From Propionispira arboris (GTDB lineage Bacteria > Bacillota > Negativicutes > Selenomonadales > Selenomonadaceae): a DNA stretch of 64,000 nucleotides. Made by a program: the position numbers and the translations under genes. A model generated the notes under the pieces. It had not been told where the DNA came from, ran no database searches, and saw only the letters and a program-made list of their open reading frames with translations. This document shows positions 16,095 through 24,456 of the stretch, one piece after another (position 1 is the stretch's first letter; every line of letters starts with the position of its first letter). The DNA lies in contig NZ_FNZK01000005.1 in assembly GCF_900109225.1 (NCBI RefSeq), forward strand, positions 186,001 to 250,000, in the 5' to 3' direction.

Positions 16095-17576
16095 ATGGGA
16101 CAACATAAGGCATTATTTATTGGAGTAAATCGATATCTGGATAAAACTATACATAGTTTGGATAATGTTATTAATGATGTTGTAGAGATGAGTACAGTGA
16201 TTACGAGTCCACCGAGTAATTTTGCCTCTATGGATAGTAAAATGATTCAACAGACATTGGCTACTCAGGCTATTATTACAGCCGCTGTTAAAGATTTTTT
16301 TCTTAATGCAAACGATCAGGACGTTTTAGTATTTTATTGGGCAGGGCATGGTGCTTTAATAGCTGATGAAGGCTTTTTTATTGCCTATGATTCTGATGTG
16401 AATCATCTTAGAGATACTGCTATTGCTATGCAGGATTTACGTTCTTATATTGAAAAATCGCCCGCTAAAACGGTGATTGCTATGTTTGATTGTTGTCATA
16501 GTGGAGCCATGATGCGTGCGGTAAATGATAATACACAAATGTTACGTGGATTAACAATACAAGGGACTGGAAAAGTGGTTTTAGCAGCATGTACATACAT
16601 GCAAGGTGCTTATGAACATCAGCATCAATCGCATGGGAATTTTACGGCTTATGTTCTAGATGGATTAAAAGGGGCAGCAGCAGATGCCCAGGGAGCAATT
16701 GATGTTAATCAGTTACATTCATTTGTTTCTAGAAAATTGGAGGAAGATGGAAGGCAGATACCTGTTTATTATGGACAGATTCAGGGAAGAATTATTCTGA
16801 AAAATGTGAGTAGAGATATACAAGAAATATCAAGAGTAAAGACCATTTCGCTATTAACGACGACTATTAATGAATCGGGCAATTGGTGCTTATTAAATGA
16901 AATACCTATGCGATTTGTAAGCATTCAGGAAGATAATGAAAATATAGTGCTTACATTGGATAATCTGACATCTCAAGCTGTAACGTACTTAAAGAAACTT
17001 CAACAAAATCTTTACTTTCAAATAAAAATGAGTACGCTAACTTTTCGGAATTATTCATTTAAAATTAAAATAGTGACAGTTTCAAGTGCTGTAAAGGAGA
17101 ATGTTGAAAGTTTCACAGTGCAATTGAGGCGAGATTTAAACACGAATCATATGATGGATATGTCGGTGAGTTTGAGTGGAATGGTTGCGGTTTCTCCTGA
17201 TGAAATTGCAGAATTGCGTGCTCGAAGAATTTTATTAGGAGAAATTAAAAATAATGATTATAGTAAGACAGAATGGAGCCAATTAGAATGGTGTATTGCT
17301 GGACAAGGTGATATAAAAATTGATAAACCTCCTGCAGTAGATCATTTAAATAGTTATCAGGGTTTGAAAGATGATTATTGGCGATTACGCCGTTTACACT
17401 ATATTTATTTATTAGTACACAGTTTCACCGTAGATGTAATTACGGATTTAACATTAATTATTGAAGGAAATCAAATAAATCATATTCAGTTAGAGGCAAT
17501 ACGATCTTCACCATATACTAATGAACCGACAAGAGTTATCAAGATTGCGGAAGATATGATAAAGAACCTTAGCTGA
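16095..17576 (+). CDS. Caspase-like (metacaspase, peptidase C14) protein with a novel C-terminal domain
   Basis: 493 residues. Residues 1-240 are a caspase fold: KALFIGVNRY strand 1, catalytic His85 in FYWAGHG and catalytic Cys134 in AMFDCCHSG, with Asp132 in the same motif. The acidic specificity pocket of metacaspases (cleavage after Arg/Lys) is likely but not certain. Residues 250-493 have no family I can name; they are rich in beta-strand-like segments and end in a helical portion (DDYWRLRRLHYIYLLVHSF), perhaps a sensor. There is no signal peptide. Bacterial caspases in such settings act as death effectors or activate a neighbour by cleavage; the HNH protein upstream and the small membrane protein downstream are candidate partners. 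Confidence 0.78.
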   Translation: MGQHKALFIGVNRYLDKTIHSLDNVINDVVEMSTVITSPPSNFASMDSKMIQQTLATQAIITAAVKDFFLNANDQDVLVFYWAGHGALIADEGFFIAYDSDVNHLRDTAIAMQDLRSYIEKSPAKTVIAMFDCCHSGAMMRAVNDNTQMLRGLTIQGTGKVVLAACTYMQGAYEHQHQSHGNFTAYVLDGLKGAAADAQGAIDVNQLHSFVSRKLEEDGRQIPVYYGQIQGRIILKNVSRDIQEISRVKTISLLTTTINESGNWCLLNEIPMRFVSIQEDNENIVLTLDNLTSQAVTYLKKLQQNLYFQIKMSTLTFRNYSFKIKIVTVSSAVKENVESFTVQLRRDLNTNHMMDMSVSLSGMVAVSPDEIAELRARRILLGEIKNNDYSKTEWSQLEWCIAGQGDIKIDKPPAVDHLNSYQGLKDDYWRLRRLHYIYLLVHSFTVDVITDLTLIIEGNQINHIQLEAIRSSPYTNEPTRVIKIAEDMIKNLS

Positions 17577-17767
17577 AAATAATGGCTGGAACGATAAGAC
17601 GAATCCAATTATTGTAAAAAGTTATGAGTGGATATTCTTCCTCAACATTTGCTAGTAATTAAAACATAATGTTGCCTTAATCAGAGGGTGAAAGTCTGGT
17701 AGTTGGAGTTGTTTCCATAGCGTTTATATAGTAGTCAAATGGGGTTTTGATTTGATGGATAGAAAAA
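17577..17767 (+). other. Spacer between the caspase and membrane-protein genes
   Basis: About 190 bases with no coding frame. It includes GAGGGTGAAAGTCTGG near 17690, which faintly recalls group II intron text, but nothing else supports that. Confidence 0.3.
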
Positions 17768-17780
17768 TAGGAGTATGTTT

Positions 17781-18029
17781 ATGGGGAAAATAATATCTTT
17801 TATAAAAAAAACATTGTTAGCCATAGTATCTTTTTTTATTGTTTATATTGTAAATATAATATGTTTTTATTCTACTAATAGAACAATTTACATCGATAAT
17901 ATTTATGCAATAATTATTGTATCACTCATGATATATTATTTCGGGATGGTACTAATTGAAAAAATAAAAGATAAAAGAACACCAGGTTTTAATAAGAGTT
18001 TGGAAAGTGAAAAATCTGATGCGTTTTAA
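17781..18029 (+). CDS. Small two-helix membrane protein
   Basis: 82 residues starting at ATG 17781, chosen because TAGGAG lies 7 bases before it (an ATG at 17775 would be too close). Two hydrophobic helices, about residues 9-30 and 36-58, are joined by a short polar turn (TNRTIYIDN) and followed by a charged tail (EKIKDKRTPGF). It is one of the most AT-rich genes of the window. It follows the caspase-like gene in the same direction. Small two-helix proteins are common membrane-disrupting effectors in defence modules, and the basic tail offers possible caspase cleavage sites; this is inference. It could also be an unrelated small gene. Confidence 0.6.
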   Translation: MGKIISFIKKTLLAIVSFFIVYIVNIICFYSTNRTIYIDNIYAIIIVSLMIYYFGMVLIEKIKDKRTPGFNKSLESEKSDAF

Positions 18030-18079
18030 TATTGTATCAGATTTTTTAATTCTATAATAAATGTTGGAGTAAGCAAAAA

Positions 18080-18132
18080 ATAGCAGCCATCGATGTATAC
18101 TCAGAGTATGAATATACATCGATGGCTGCTAT
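18080..18132. repeat. Perfect 20-bp stem hairpin
   Basis: Arms 18080-18099 (ATAGCAGCCATCG...) and 18113-18132 are exact complements with a 13-base loop. No T-run follows. It lies 50 bases after the small membrane gene. It may end the module's transcript, or be an inverted repeat of mobile DNA. Confidence 0.6.
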
Positions 18133-18192
18133 ACTTATTTACAGATTAAAAGACAAAGTTCACGTTGGTAATATCTTCTAAAAACCATAAAA

Positions 18193-18226
18193 AAACATGA
18201 TTTTTATAATAAAAAAAATCATGTTT
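18193..18226 (-). terminator. AT-rich hairpin with U-run on the minus strand
   Basis: 13-bp stem AAACATGATTTTT / AAAAATCATGTTT. On the minus strand it is followed by TTTTTATGG. No minus-strand gene is known to its right, so it may guard against antisense transcription or be part of the island boundary. Confidence 0.5.
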
Positions 18227-18240
18227 CAGCCTATTTTTAC

Positions 18241-18268
18241 TTGCAATCGTTACGAAGAGTAATATAAT
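18241..18268 (+). promoter_or_regulatory. Promoter of the stand-alone transcript
   Basis: TTGCAA (18241-18246), a 16-base spacer, TATAAT (18263-18268). Predicted start near 18275. The next gene is about 350 bases away. Confidence 0.6.
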
Positions 18269-18274
18269 TAGAGA

Positions 18275-18536
18275 TAGGTGGAAATTAAAAAAGTCGCCGT
18301 GTCCTAAGAGTGCTGGTACACTCTTAGGCACGAGCAGGTGGTATGGCACCTACACGTAACAGCTAGCTGTCTACGACGACAATTTATTATACCGTGATTT
18401 TCCTTGAGTGACAAGGGAGATGGTTTGTTCGATATGATGTGATTGTAGTTTTGACAGGAGCTTAGCGTCTGCATGCAATTAAGATATATCAAAGCGCATG
18501 TGTAGGTTGAATAAACCCGCGCATGCGCTTTTTTGA
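18275..18536 (+). ncRNA. Candidate structured non-coding RNA, about 260 nt, family unknown
   Basis: A non-coding stretch bounded by a promoter and an intrinsic terminator. Its 5' half folds into a branched unit closed by GTCG (18293-18296) and CGAC near 18373: a long hairpin CGTG-CCTAAGAGTG / CACTCTTAGG-CACG with loop CTGGTA, a second hairpin AGGTG / CACCT, and a third, ACAG / CTGT. The 3' half has CCTTG / CAAGG and a GATAT...ATATC hairpin, then the terminator. It does not match the riboswitches, 6S, tmRNA, SRP or RNase P RNAs that I can recall. It may be a small RNA of the upstream defence-like island or a riboswitch-like leader for the 98-residue protein downstream. Confidence 0.5.
18491..18534 (+). 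terminator. Intrinsic terminator of the stand-alone transcript
   Basis: Stem AAGCGCATG / CATGCGCTT with an inner GGTT / AACC pair, followed by TTTT. Strong in the plus direction. Confidence 0.75.
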
Positions 18537-18621
18537 TTTCCCCTGAAACAAACTGTAGGGTGGGTTCCTTTATTGGATTACAATAGAGAAACCCCTTGCA
18601 GAATGAGGATGGGGGATATAA

Positions 18622-18918
18622 ATGATGATGAAAAATGTATTTGATTCATTGGCTGCCACGAAGGAACAGGAAATTTTGGTTGGCTTAGATTTAAGAAAAT
18701 ATTCTAGTGAATATTTTCATGCCAGCGAAAAAGTCCTTGCGTATCAGGACAAAATCAAAAATGTTTTGCCCTTGGAATTACAGGAAACCTTGGAACAACT
18801 TGATGATGAATATAATTGTATGATGATGAGCGGAATGGACGTATATTATCGACAAGGTTTTTCCGATGCAGTCCGGTTGATTATGGAGACAATGAGTTGG
18901 TCACCAAGACGGAGTTAG
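18622..18918 (+). CDS. Small conserved-type protein, DUF6809-like
   Basis: 98 residues, soluble and mostly helical. The tail YYRQGFSDAVRLIMETMSW resembles the end of the small Firmicute proteins grouped as DUF6809, where a similar RxGFxxGxxLMxE segment occurs; this assignment is tentative. GGGGGA lies 6 bases before the first of three ATG codons. It has a leader with a possible hairpin (GGGTT / AACCC near 18560-18596) and its own terminator, so it is probably a single-gene unit. Function is unknown. Confidence 0.6.
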   Translation: MMMKNVFDSLAATKEQEILVGLDLRKYSSEYFHASEKVLAYQDKIKNVLPLELQETLEQLDDEYNCMMMSGMDVYYRQGFSDAVRLIMETMSWSPRRS

Positions 18919-18922
18919 AAGG

Positions 18923-18967
18923 AACGAAACACCCCAGTGATTTTAAAAATCGCTGGGGTGTTTCGTT
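18923..18967 (+). terminator. Stem-loop after the 98-residue gene
   Basis: Stem ACGAAACACCCCAG / CTGGGGTGTTTCGT with ATTTTTAAAAAT-like pairing in the loop. Very stable, with only a weak T-run after it. Confidence 0.65.
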
Positions 18968-19068
18968 GTGCGCCAAATCTGAATAAAATCGGCAAATAGT
19001 TAGGTTGAGAAACACGAACATCGAAAGCTATTTGCTATAAAAAGAATGGTAAATATGAAAAGACTCCA

Positions 19069-19097
19069 TTGACATAAATTAACAGAGATGTTATTGT
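19069..19097 (+). promoter_or_regulatory. Promoter of the gcv operon
   Basis: TTGACA (19069-19074), a 17-base spacer, TATTGT (19092-19097). Start predicted near 19104, just ahead of the riboswitch. Confidence 0.6.
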
Positions 19098-19140
19098 AAT
19101 CGTATATATGACAGTGAAATAATAAATTAGAATGATGGTT

Positions 19141-19300
19141 ATAGGAGAGATCGCGAAAGCGGCGCCGAAGGAGCAAGAACTTTGTCAAACTCTCAGGTAA
19201 AAAGAACCATAACCGGACTAAACTCTGGAGAGAACGCTCAGATAATGGGCGTCACCGATGGGGAGCCTTTTAGGCAAAACTCTCAGGTACAACAGACAGA
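19141..19300 (+). ncRNA. Tandem glycine riboswitch
   Basis: Two successive aptamers. The first (about 19141-19217) has GGAGAG, the core GCCGAAGGAGCAA and AACTCTCAGGTAAAAAG. The second (about 19223-19300) has CTGGAGAG, GTCACCGATGGGGAGCC and AAACTCTCAGGTACA. These are the paired glycine-binding domains known from gcv operons. A terminator overlapping the end of aptamer 2 completes a switch that allows read-through into gcvT when glycine is abundant. Confidence 0.92.
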
Positions 19301-19344
19301 GACAAAGGTGGATTCGTCCGCCTTTGTCTCTGTCTTTATTTTTT
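19294..19344 (+). terminator. Regulated terminator of the glycine riboswitch
   Basis: Stem AGACAGAGACAAAGG paired with its complement, capped by a TTCG tetraloop, followed by TTATTTTTT. The left arm overlaps the 3' end of aptamer 2, so ligand binding and terminator formation can compete. Confidence 0.85.
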
Positions 19345-19376
19345 GCCCAAATATAAGAAAGAAGAGGAGAGGGACT

Positions 19377-20486
19377 ATGACAGAAGCAAAAAAGACACCT
19401 CTATATGAAACTCATCTGGAGCATGGTGGTAAAATCGTTGAATTTGGTGGATGGTTACTCCCTGTGCAGTATAGCGGGATTTTAGAGGAACATCGAGCCG
19501 TTAGAGAAAAGGCGGGACTCTTTGATGTTTCGCATATGGGCGAGGTGCTTGTGAAGGGCGATGATGCGTTGGCATTCTTGCAAAATTTAGTAACAAATGA
19601 TGTATCTCGCCTTACCCAGAATAAAATACAATATACGCCAATGTGTTATAAAGATGGTGGTATCGTTGACGATCTATTAATTTATAAGCAGGGTGAAGAG
19701 GATTATTTATTGGTCATTAATGCGGCTAATATTGAAAAAGATTGGCAGTGGATGCAGGAGAATAAAGGAAACTTTCAGGTAGAACTAACCAATGTATCTG
19801 CTAAAACAGCACAATTGGCATTGCAAGGACCTCTGGCACAGAGTATTCTTAGCCATTTGACAGATACGAAACTAGAGGAACTCGCGTATTATTGGTTTTT
19901 ACCAAACGTAATCGTAGCTGGTAAGGAAACTCTTATATCAAGAACTGGGTATACTGGTGAGGATGGTTTTGAAATTTACTGTCAGGCTGAGGATGCTGCC
20001 GAGCTGTGGGCTGCGATCATGGCTGCGGGGAAACCGTATGGATTATTGCCAGTGGGGTTAGGTTGTAGAGATACCTTGCGTTTTGAAGCTTGCTTGCCAT
20101 TATATGGGCATGAGTTATCCAAGGATATTTCACCGCTCGAAGCCGGCATTGGGATGTTTGTGAAGCTTGACAAAGGTGAGTTTAATGGTCAGGCTGCTTT
20201 GGCACAGCAAAAGAAAAATGGTGTAAAACGTAAGAGTGTTGGCTTTGTCATAACTGGCCGCGGTATTGCTCGGGCGGAATATCCAGTGATGGCTGAAGGC
20301 AGGCGTATTGGTACAGTAACCACCGGAACCTATGCACCAACTTTAGAGAAGAATATTGGACTTGCTTTAGTGGAAACTGAGTTTGCGAAGGTTGGTCAAG
20401 AATTTGCGATAGAAATTCGCGGTAAAAACGTAGCAGCACAGGTGATTCCTAAACCGTTTTATAAAAGAGAGGGGCAAAAAGTATGA
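19377..20486 (+). CDS. gcvT: Glycine cleavage system T protein (aminomethyltransferase)
   Basis: 369 residues, the normal GcvT length. Landmarks are GKIVEFGGWLLPVQY at the front, GLFDVSHMGEV, NDVSRLTQNKIQYTPMC, and RTGYTGEDGFEIY with the catalytic Asp region. It transfers the methylene group from the aminomethyl-lipoyl arm of GcvH to tetrahydrofolate and releases ammonia. The ATG at 19377 follows GAGGAGAGGG and lies just past the riboswitch terminator. The stop codon overlaps the gcvH start by four bases (ATGA). It is the first gene of an eight-gene operon that also makes the lipoyl cofactor. Confidence 0.93.
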   Translation: MTEAKKTPLYETHLEHGGKIVEFGGWLLPVQYSGILEEHRAVREKAGLFDVSHMGEVLVKGDDALAFLQNLVTNDVSRLTQNKIQYTPMCYKDGGIVDDLLIYKQGEEDYLLVINAANIEKDWQWMQENKGNFQVELTNVSAKTAQLALQGPLAQSILSHLTDTKLEELAYYWFLPNVIVAGKETLISRTGYTGEDGFEIYCQAEDAAELWAAIMAAGKPYGLLPVGLGCRDTLRFEACLPLYGHELSKDISPLEAGIGMFVKLDKGEFNGQAALAQQKKNGVKRKSVGFVITGRGIARAEYPVMAEGRRIGTVTTGTYAPTLEKNIGLALVETEFAKVGQEFAIEIRGKNVAAQVIPKPFYKREGQKV

Positions 20487-20872
20487 ATATTCCAGCAGAA
20501 CTAAAGTATTCGCGTGACCATGAATGGGTAAAAATTGAGGGTAATCAGGCAACAGTAGGCATTACGGATTATGCACAGTCGCAGCTTGGCGATGTGGTTT
20601 TTGTTGAAGTGCCTATCGCTGATACGAGTGTCGTTGTGGGAGCGGGATTTTGCGTGGTAGAGTCAGTGAAGGCGGTGTCTGATATTTATGCGCCAGTTGG
20701 CGGCGAAATTGTCAAAATAAATGATGCACTTACCGATACGCCAGAAATAATGAATGAAGATCCTTACGGCGAAGGGTGGATCGCAGTAATCAAAATAGCC
20801 GATCAAGCCGATTTAGATAATTTACTGAGCAGTGAGGAGTACGAAAAATTCATAACGGAGGAAGGTAATTAA
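20483..20872 (+). CDS. gcvH: Glycine cleavage system H protein (lipoyl carrier)
   Basis: 129 residues. The lipoyl attachment lysine is Lys63 in ESVKAVSDIY, and the front (KYSRDHEWVKIEGNQATVGI) is typical. The protein shuttles the lipoyl arm between the P, T and L proteins. In organisms using LipM, GcvH is also the scaffold on which octanoate is attached and converted to lipoate. That fits the operon here, which carries both an octanoyltransferase and two radical SAM proteins downstream. Translation is coupled to gcvT by a 4-base overlap. Confidence 0.94.
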   Translation: MNIPAELKYSRDHEWVKIEGNQATVGITDYAQSQLGDVVFVEVPIADTSVVVGAGFCVVESVKAVSDIYAPVGGEIVKINDALTDTPEIMNEDPYGEGWIAVIKIADQADLDNLLSSEEYEKFITEEGN

Positions 20873-20873
20873 A

Positions 20874-22220
20874 ATGGCATGGAGCTATTTACCTCATACC
20901 GATGAAGATCGACGGACGATGCTGGCGGCAATTGGCGTAGAAAAAGTGGAAGAAATTTTTTGTGATATCCCTGATAAATTATTATTTAAAAGGCCACTTG
21001 ATTTACCACCGGCAATGTCTGAACCTGAACTTGTCAGCGCAATGCAGAAGTTAGCGGGCAAAAATGCCAATCTGCAGGAGTATACCTGCTTTCTAGGGGC
21101 GGGAGCTTATGATCACTACATTCCGAGTGTGGTTGATCATGTGATCGGGCGGTCGGAGTTTTATACGGCGTATACGCAATATCAGCCAGAGATATCACAA
21201 GGCTATTTGCAGGCTTTGTGGGAATATCAGAGTATGATTTGCCAGTTAACCGGCATGGAGGTTTCCAATGCTTCGATGTATGACGGTGGTACGGCCTTAG
21301 CTGAGGCAGCGATGATGGCTTGCAGTGTTATGCGCCGAAGTGAAGTACTCGTCGCGAGTACCGTACATCCGAATTATCGTGATGTACTTCATACCTATGG
21401 AAGGGATCGGGACTATACAATAACAGAACTCGGCTACGCGGATGGTACTGTCAATTTGGCAGAATCTACTCAGCTCATGAGTAAAAATGTAGCAGCGATC
21501 ATTCTCCAATCACCGAATTTCTTTGGCTGTGTGGAAGATGTGAAAAAATTTGCTGAGCTCGCGCATGCGCAAGGCGCACTCCTTATCGTTGCGGTTGATC
21601 CGATTTCCTTAGGTCTTTTAGAAGCACCGGGCGTACTCGGTGCTGATATCGTAGTCGGCGAAGGTCAACCGATGGGGTTAGCACCTGCTTTTGGCGGTCC
21701 TTATTTAGGCTTTTTTGCGGTGAATGAAAAACTCATGCGTAAAATGCCAGGGCGTATCGTCGGGCAGACAGTAGACCATGAGGGCAATCGTGGCTTTGTG
21801 TTAACTCTGCAGGCAAGAGAACAACATATTCGCAGGGAAAAGGCGACTTCCAATATCTGCTCGAATGAAGCACTATGTGCCTTGACCGCAGCTGTCTATT
21901 TAAGTGCTGTCGGTAAAGTCGGTTTACAGAAAGTAGCGGGATTGTCGCTGCAAAAAGCGCATTATACTTGCCGTGAGCTGACAAAATTGAGTGGGTTTAG
22001 CAGTGTTTTTGGTGCAAGTTATTTTAAAGAGTTTGTGATCCGTTGCCCAAAACCTGTAGCCAAGATCAATGCGGAATTATTACAGGAAAAAATAATTGGC
22101 GGACTCGATCTGGAGTGTTATTATCCAGAACTTAAAAACTGTATGCTCCTATGCGTAACAGAAAACAGAACACAGGGCGATATTGATAAATTAGTTGAAA
22201 AATTGGGGGCGATGGTATGA
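20874..22220 (+). CDS. gcvPA: Glycine dehydrogenase (decarboxylating) subunit 1
   Basis: 448 residues, the N-terminal half of the P protein in organisms where it is split. Markers are [58 protein letters not shown] and GEGQPMG. It pairs with subunit 2 to decarboxylate glycine using PLP. The PLP lysine is in subunit 2, so this half is inactive alone. It starts 1 base after the gcvH stop and overlaps gcvPB by 4 bases. Confidence 0.93.
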   Translation: MAWSYLPHTDEDRRTMLAAIGVEKVEEIFCDIPDKLLFKRPLDLPPAMSEPELVSAMQKLAGKNANLQEYTCFLGAGAYDHYIPSVVDHVIGRSEFYTAYTQYQPEISQGYLQALWEYQSMICQLTGMEVSNASMYDGGTALAEAAMMACSVMRRSEVLVASTVHPNYRDVLHTYGRDRDYTITELGYADGTVNLAESTQLMSKNVAAIILQSPNFFGCVEDVKKFAELAHAQGALLIVAVDPISLGLLEAPGVLGADIVVGEGQPMGLAPAFGGPYLGFFAVNEKLMRKMPGRIVGQTVDHEGNRGFVLTLQAREQHIRREKATSNICSNEALCALTAAVYLSAVGKVGLQKVAGLSLQKAHYTCRELTKLSGFSSVFGASYFKEFVIRCPKPVAKINAELLQEKIIGGLDLECYYPELKNCMLLCVTENRTQGDIDKLVEKLGAMV

Positions 22221-23668
22221 GGAAAACAAAAGCCTTGATTTTTGAAATAAGCAAAGCAGGTCGCTGTGGATTAGATCTGCCGAAATGTGATGTGCCAGAA
22301 GAAGCAATTGATTCACTGATTCCTCAAGAATTTTTGCGGAAAGAGCCTGCACCATTGCCAGAGATTAGTCAGCTCGATTTAATGCGGCATTATACGCAGT
22401 TGTCGCAGCGCAACTTTGGTGTGGATTCTGGTTTTTATCCACTGGGTTCGTGTACGATGAAGTATAATCCAAAAGTGAATGAGGATGTTTGTCGGTATCC
22501 CGGCTTTTCATTGGTGCATCCGCTGCAGCAGCCGGAAACTGTGCAGGGAGCACTAGAACTACTTTATGATATGGAGCAGTATCTTGCCGAAATTGCTGGC
22601 ATGGATGCGATTACGATGCAGCCAGTTGCTGGGGCGCATGGTGAATTGACAGGGCTCAAACTGATTCGTGCGTATCATCGCCATAGAGGGGAAATGCGAA
22701 CGAAGGTAATCGTTCCAGATTCCGCGCATGGTACCAATCCTGCTTCGGCTGCTGTATGTGGACTCGAAATCGTGGAAATAAAATCAAATGAAGATGGATC
22801 GATTAATCTAGGCGCACTCCGCGCAGCAGTTGGTAAAGATACGGCGGCGCTCATGTTGACGAATCCGAGTACCTTGGGCTTATTTGAGACGAATATTGAA
22901 GAGATTGCCAGTATCGTTCATGAAGCCGGAGGTTTGTTATATTATGATGGAGCGAACGCCAATGCGATTATGGGTATCGTTAGACCTGGTGATATGGGCT
23001 TTGATGTGGTTCATTTTAATCTACATAAGACCTTTGGTACACCACATGGCGGCGGTGGCCCGGGCGCTGGTGCTGTCGGAGTAAAGAGCAGTCTTGCATC
23101 ATATTTACCGACGCCGATTATTACCTTTGATGGCAGTAAATATGATCTCGATTATAATCGTCCAGAGTCTATTGGCAAGGTGCATTCTTTTTATGGAAAT
23201 TTTGGTGTGATTGTTCGTGGTTATGCCTATATCCGTGCTTTGGGACCAGATGGACTGCGGCAGGCCAGTGAGGATGCCGTAATGAACGCGAATTACTGCT
23301 TGAGTCAATTGAAGGAACAGTATCATGCACCTTTTGATCGTTTCTGCATGCATGAGTGTATCTTAAATTCCAAGAAACAAGCCCAATATGGGATTCATAC
23401 CCTCGATCTTGCGAAACGTCTGCTCGATTATGGCTATCATCCACCAACGATTTATTTTCCAATGATTGTAGAAGAAGCAATGATGATTGAACCGACGGAT
23501 ACGGAAAGCAAAGAAACCTTGGATGCTTTTATTGACGTAATGATTAAAATTGCGCAAGAAGCTGAGTCGGATGCAACAGAGATCAAGAGTGCACCCCATA
23601 CGACGGTCGTTGGTCGTTTGGATGAGACCTTAGCAGCTCGTAAGCCGGTACTAAGATGGAAGGCATGA
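22217..23668 (+). CDS. gcvPB: Glycine dehydrogenase (decarboxylating) subunit 2
   Basis: 483 residues, the C-terminal half of the P protein. It has [25 protein letters not shown] and the PLP-binding Lys271 in [15 protein letters not shown]. With subunit 1 it releases CO2 from glycine and leaves the aminomethyl group on GcvH. It is translationally coupled on both sides: ATGA overlap with gcvPA and with the radical SAM gene that follows. Confidence 0.94.
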   Translation: MRKTKALIFEISKAGRCGLDLPKCDVPEEAIDSLIPQEFLRKEPAPLPEISQLDLMRHYTQLSQRNFGVDSGFYPLGSCTMKYNPKVNEDVCRYPGFSLVHPLQQPETVQGALELLYDMEQYLAEIAGMDAITMQPVAGAHGELTGLKLIRAYHRHRGEMRTKVIVPDSAHGTNPASAAVCGLEIVEIKSNEDGSINLGALRAAVGKDTAALMLTNPSTLGLFETNIEEIASIVHEAGGLLYYDGANANAIMGIVRPGDMGFDVVHFNLHKTFGTPHGGGGPGAGAVGVKSSLASYLPTPIITFDGSKYDLDYNRPESIGKVHSFYGNFGVIVRGYAYIRALGPDGLRQASEDAVMNANYCLSQLKEQYHAPFDRFCMHECILNSKKQAQYGIHTLDLAKRLLDYGYHPPTIYFPMIVEEAMMIEPTDTESKETLDAFIDVMIKIAQEAESDATEIKSAPHTTVVGRLDETLAARKPVLRWKA

Positions 23669-24456
23669 TCCGTTTTGCCTACCCAAATCAGACAAAATCC
23701 GTTAGCGTAACCGCTGCGCATTGCGAGCAAAACTGTGCGCATTGCGGTGGTCATTACCTAAAACATATGCTGCCGATTTCAGCAATGGCGGCGAGTCGTG
23801 CCACGAGTTTTTTAATCAGTGGCGGCTGCGGTTCCGATGGTAAGGTTCCGATTGTCGAGCATGTTGCAGAGCTAAAAGAGTTAAAGCAGGGCAGACGGTA
23901 CAATCTCCATGTCGGTTTGATCGATGAAGCGGAAATCGCAAAAATCGCGGAGATTGCTGACTGTGTTTCTTTTGATTTTATTGGTGATGATGAAACGATT
24001 CGTGAAGTATTGGGTATTAAGCGGACGGTACAGGATTATATCCATTGTTATCAAACGTTACGTCAGCAGGTGAAGGTGATGCCGCATATTTGCATCGGAC
24101 TACAGGGCGGTGAACTTAAGGGCGAGTATCGCGCGATCGAACTTTTGCGAGAACTCGGTGTAGACAGCTTAACTTTTATTATTTTTACGCCAACGCGCAA
24201 AACGCGGTATGCCGAGTATTCACCGCCAAAGCTGGAAGAAGTCGTAGAACTATTAAAGTGGGCGAGAAAAACTTGTCCGTCGATCCCGATTCACTTAGGT
24301 TGTATGCGACCGGGGGGACGATATCGTAGTGAGATTGATCAATGGGCGGTTAAAATCGGACTCGATACGATTGTGAATCCTACCCCTAAAGCTGTGGAAC
24401 TAGCAAACGAACTAGGCAGGACGATTCAACGAAGTGAGGAGTGCTGTGTATTATGA
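23665..24456 (+). CDS. Radical SAM protein, candidate lipoyl synthase component 1 (LipS1/LipS2-like)
   Basis: 263 residues. A CX3CX2C cluster, CEQNCAHC near residue 20, binds the 4Fe-4S of radical SAM enzymes; the rest is a TIM-barrel-like core (LNAH-type strands, [24 protein letters not shown]). It is not a classical LipA, which has an extra N-terminal CX4CX5C cluster. It is locked between gcvPB and a second radical SAM gene by ATGA overlaps, and a LipM-type octanoyltransferase follows. This matches the described two-protein lipoyl synthase (LipS1 plus LipS2), in which two radical SAM proteins together insert the two sulfurs into octanoyl-GcvH. Which of the two this is remains undecided. Confidence 0.7.
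   Translation: MIRFAYPNQTKSVSVTAAHCEQNCAHCGGHYLKHMLPISAMAASRATSFLISGGCGSDGKVPIVEHVAELKELKQGRRYNLHVGLIDEAEIAKIAEIADCVSFDFIGDDETIREVLGIKRTVQDYIHCYQTLRQQVKVMPHICIGLQGGELKGEYRAIELLRELGVDSLTFIIFTPTRKTRYAEYSPPKLEEVVELLKWARKTCPSIPIHLGCMRPGGRYRSEIDQWAVKIGLDTIVNPTPKAVELANELGRTIQRSEECCVL

Noticed and set aside
18304-18492. Minus-strand open frame of 62 codons across the RNA gene
   Set aside because: No ribosome-binding site, low-complexity product; promoter, terminator and folding all favour a plus-strand RNA.
18241-18536. Known RNA classes: 6S, tmRNA, SRP RNA, RNase P RNA, c-di-GMP or THF riboswitch
   Set aside because: None of the conserved core motifs that I know for these classes could be found.
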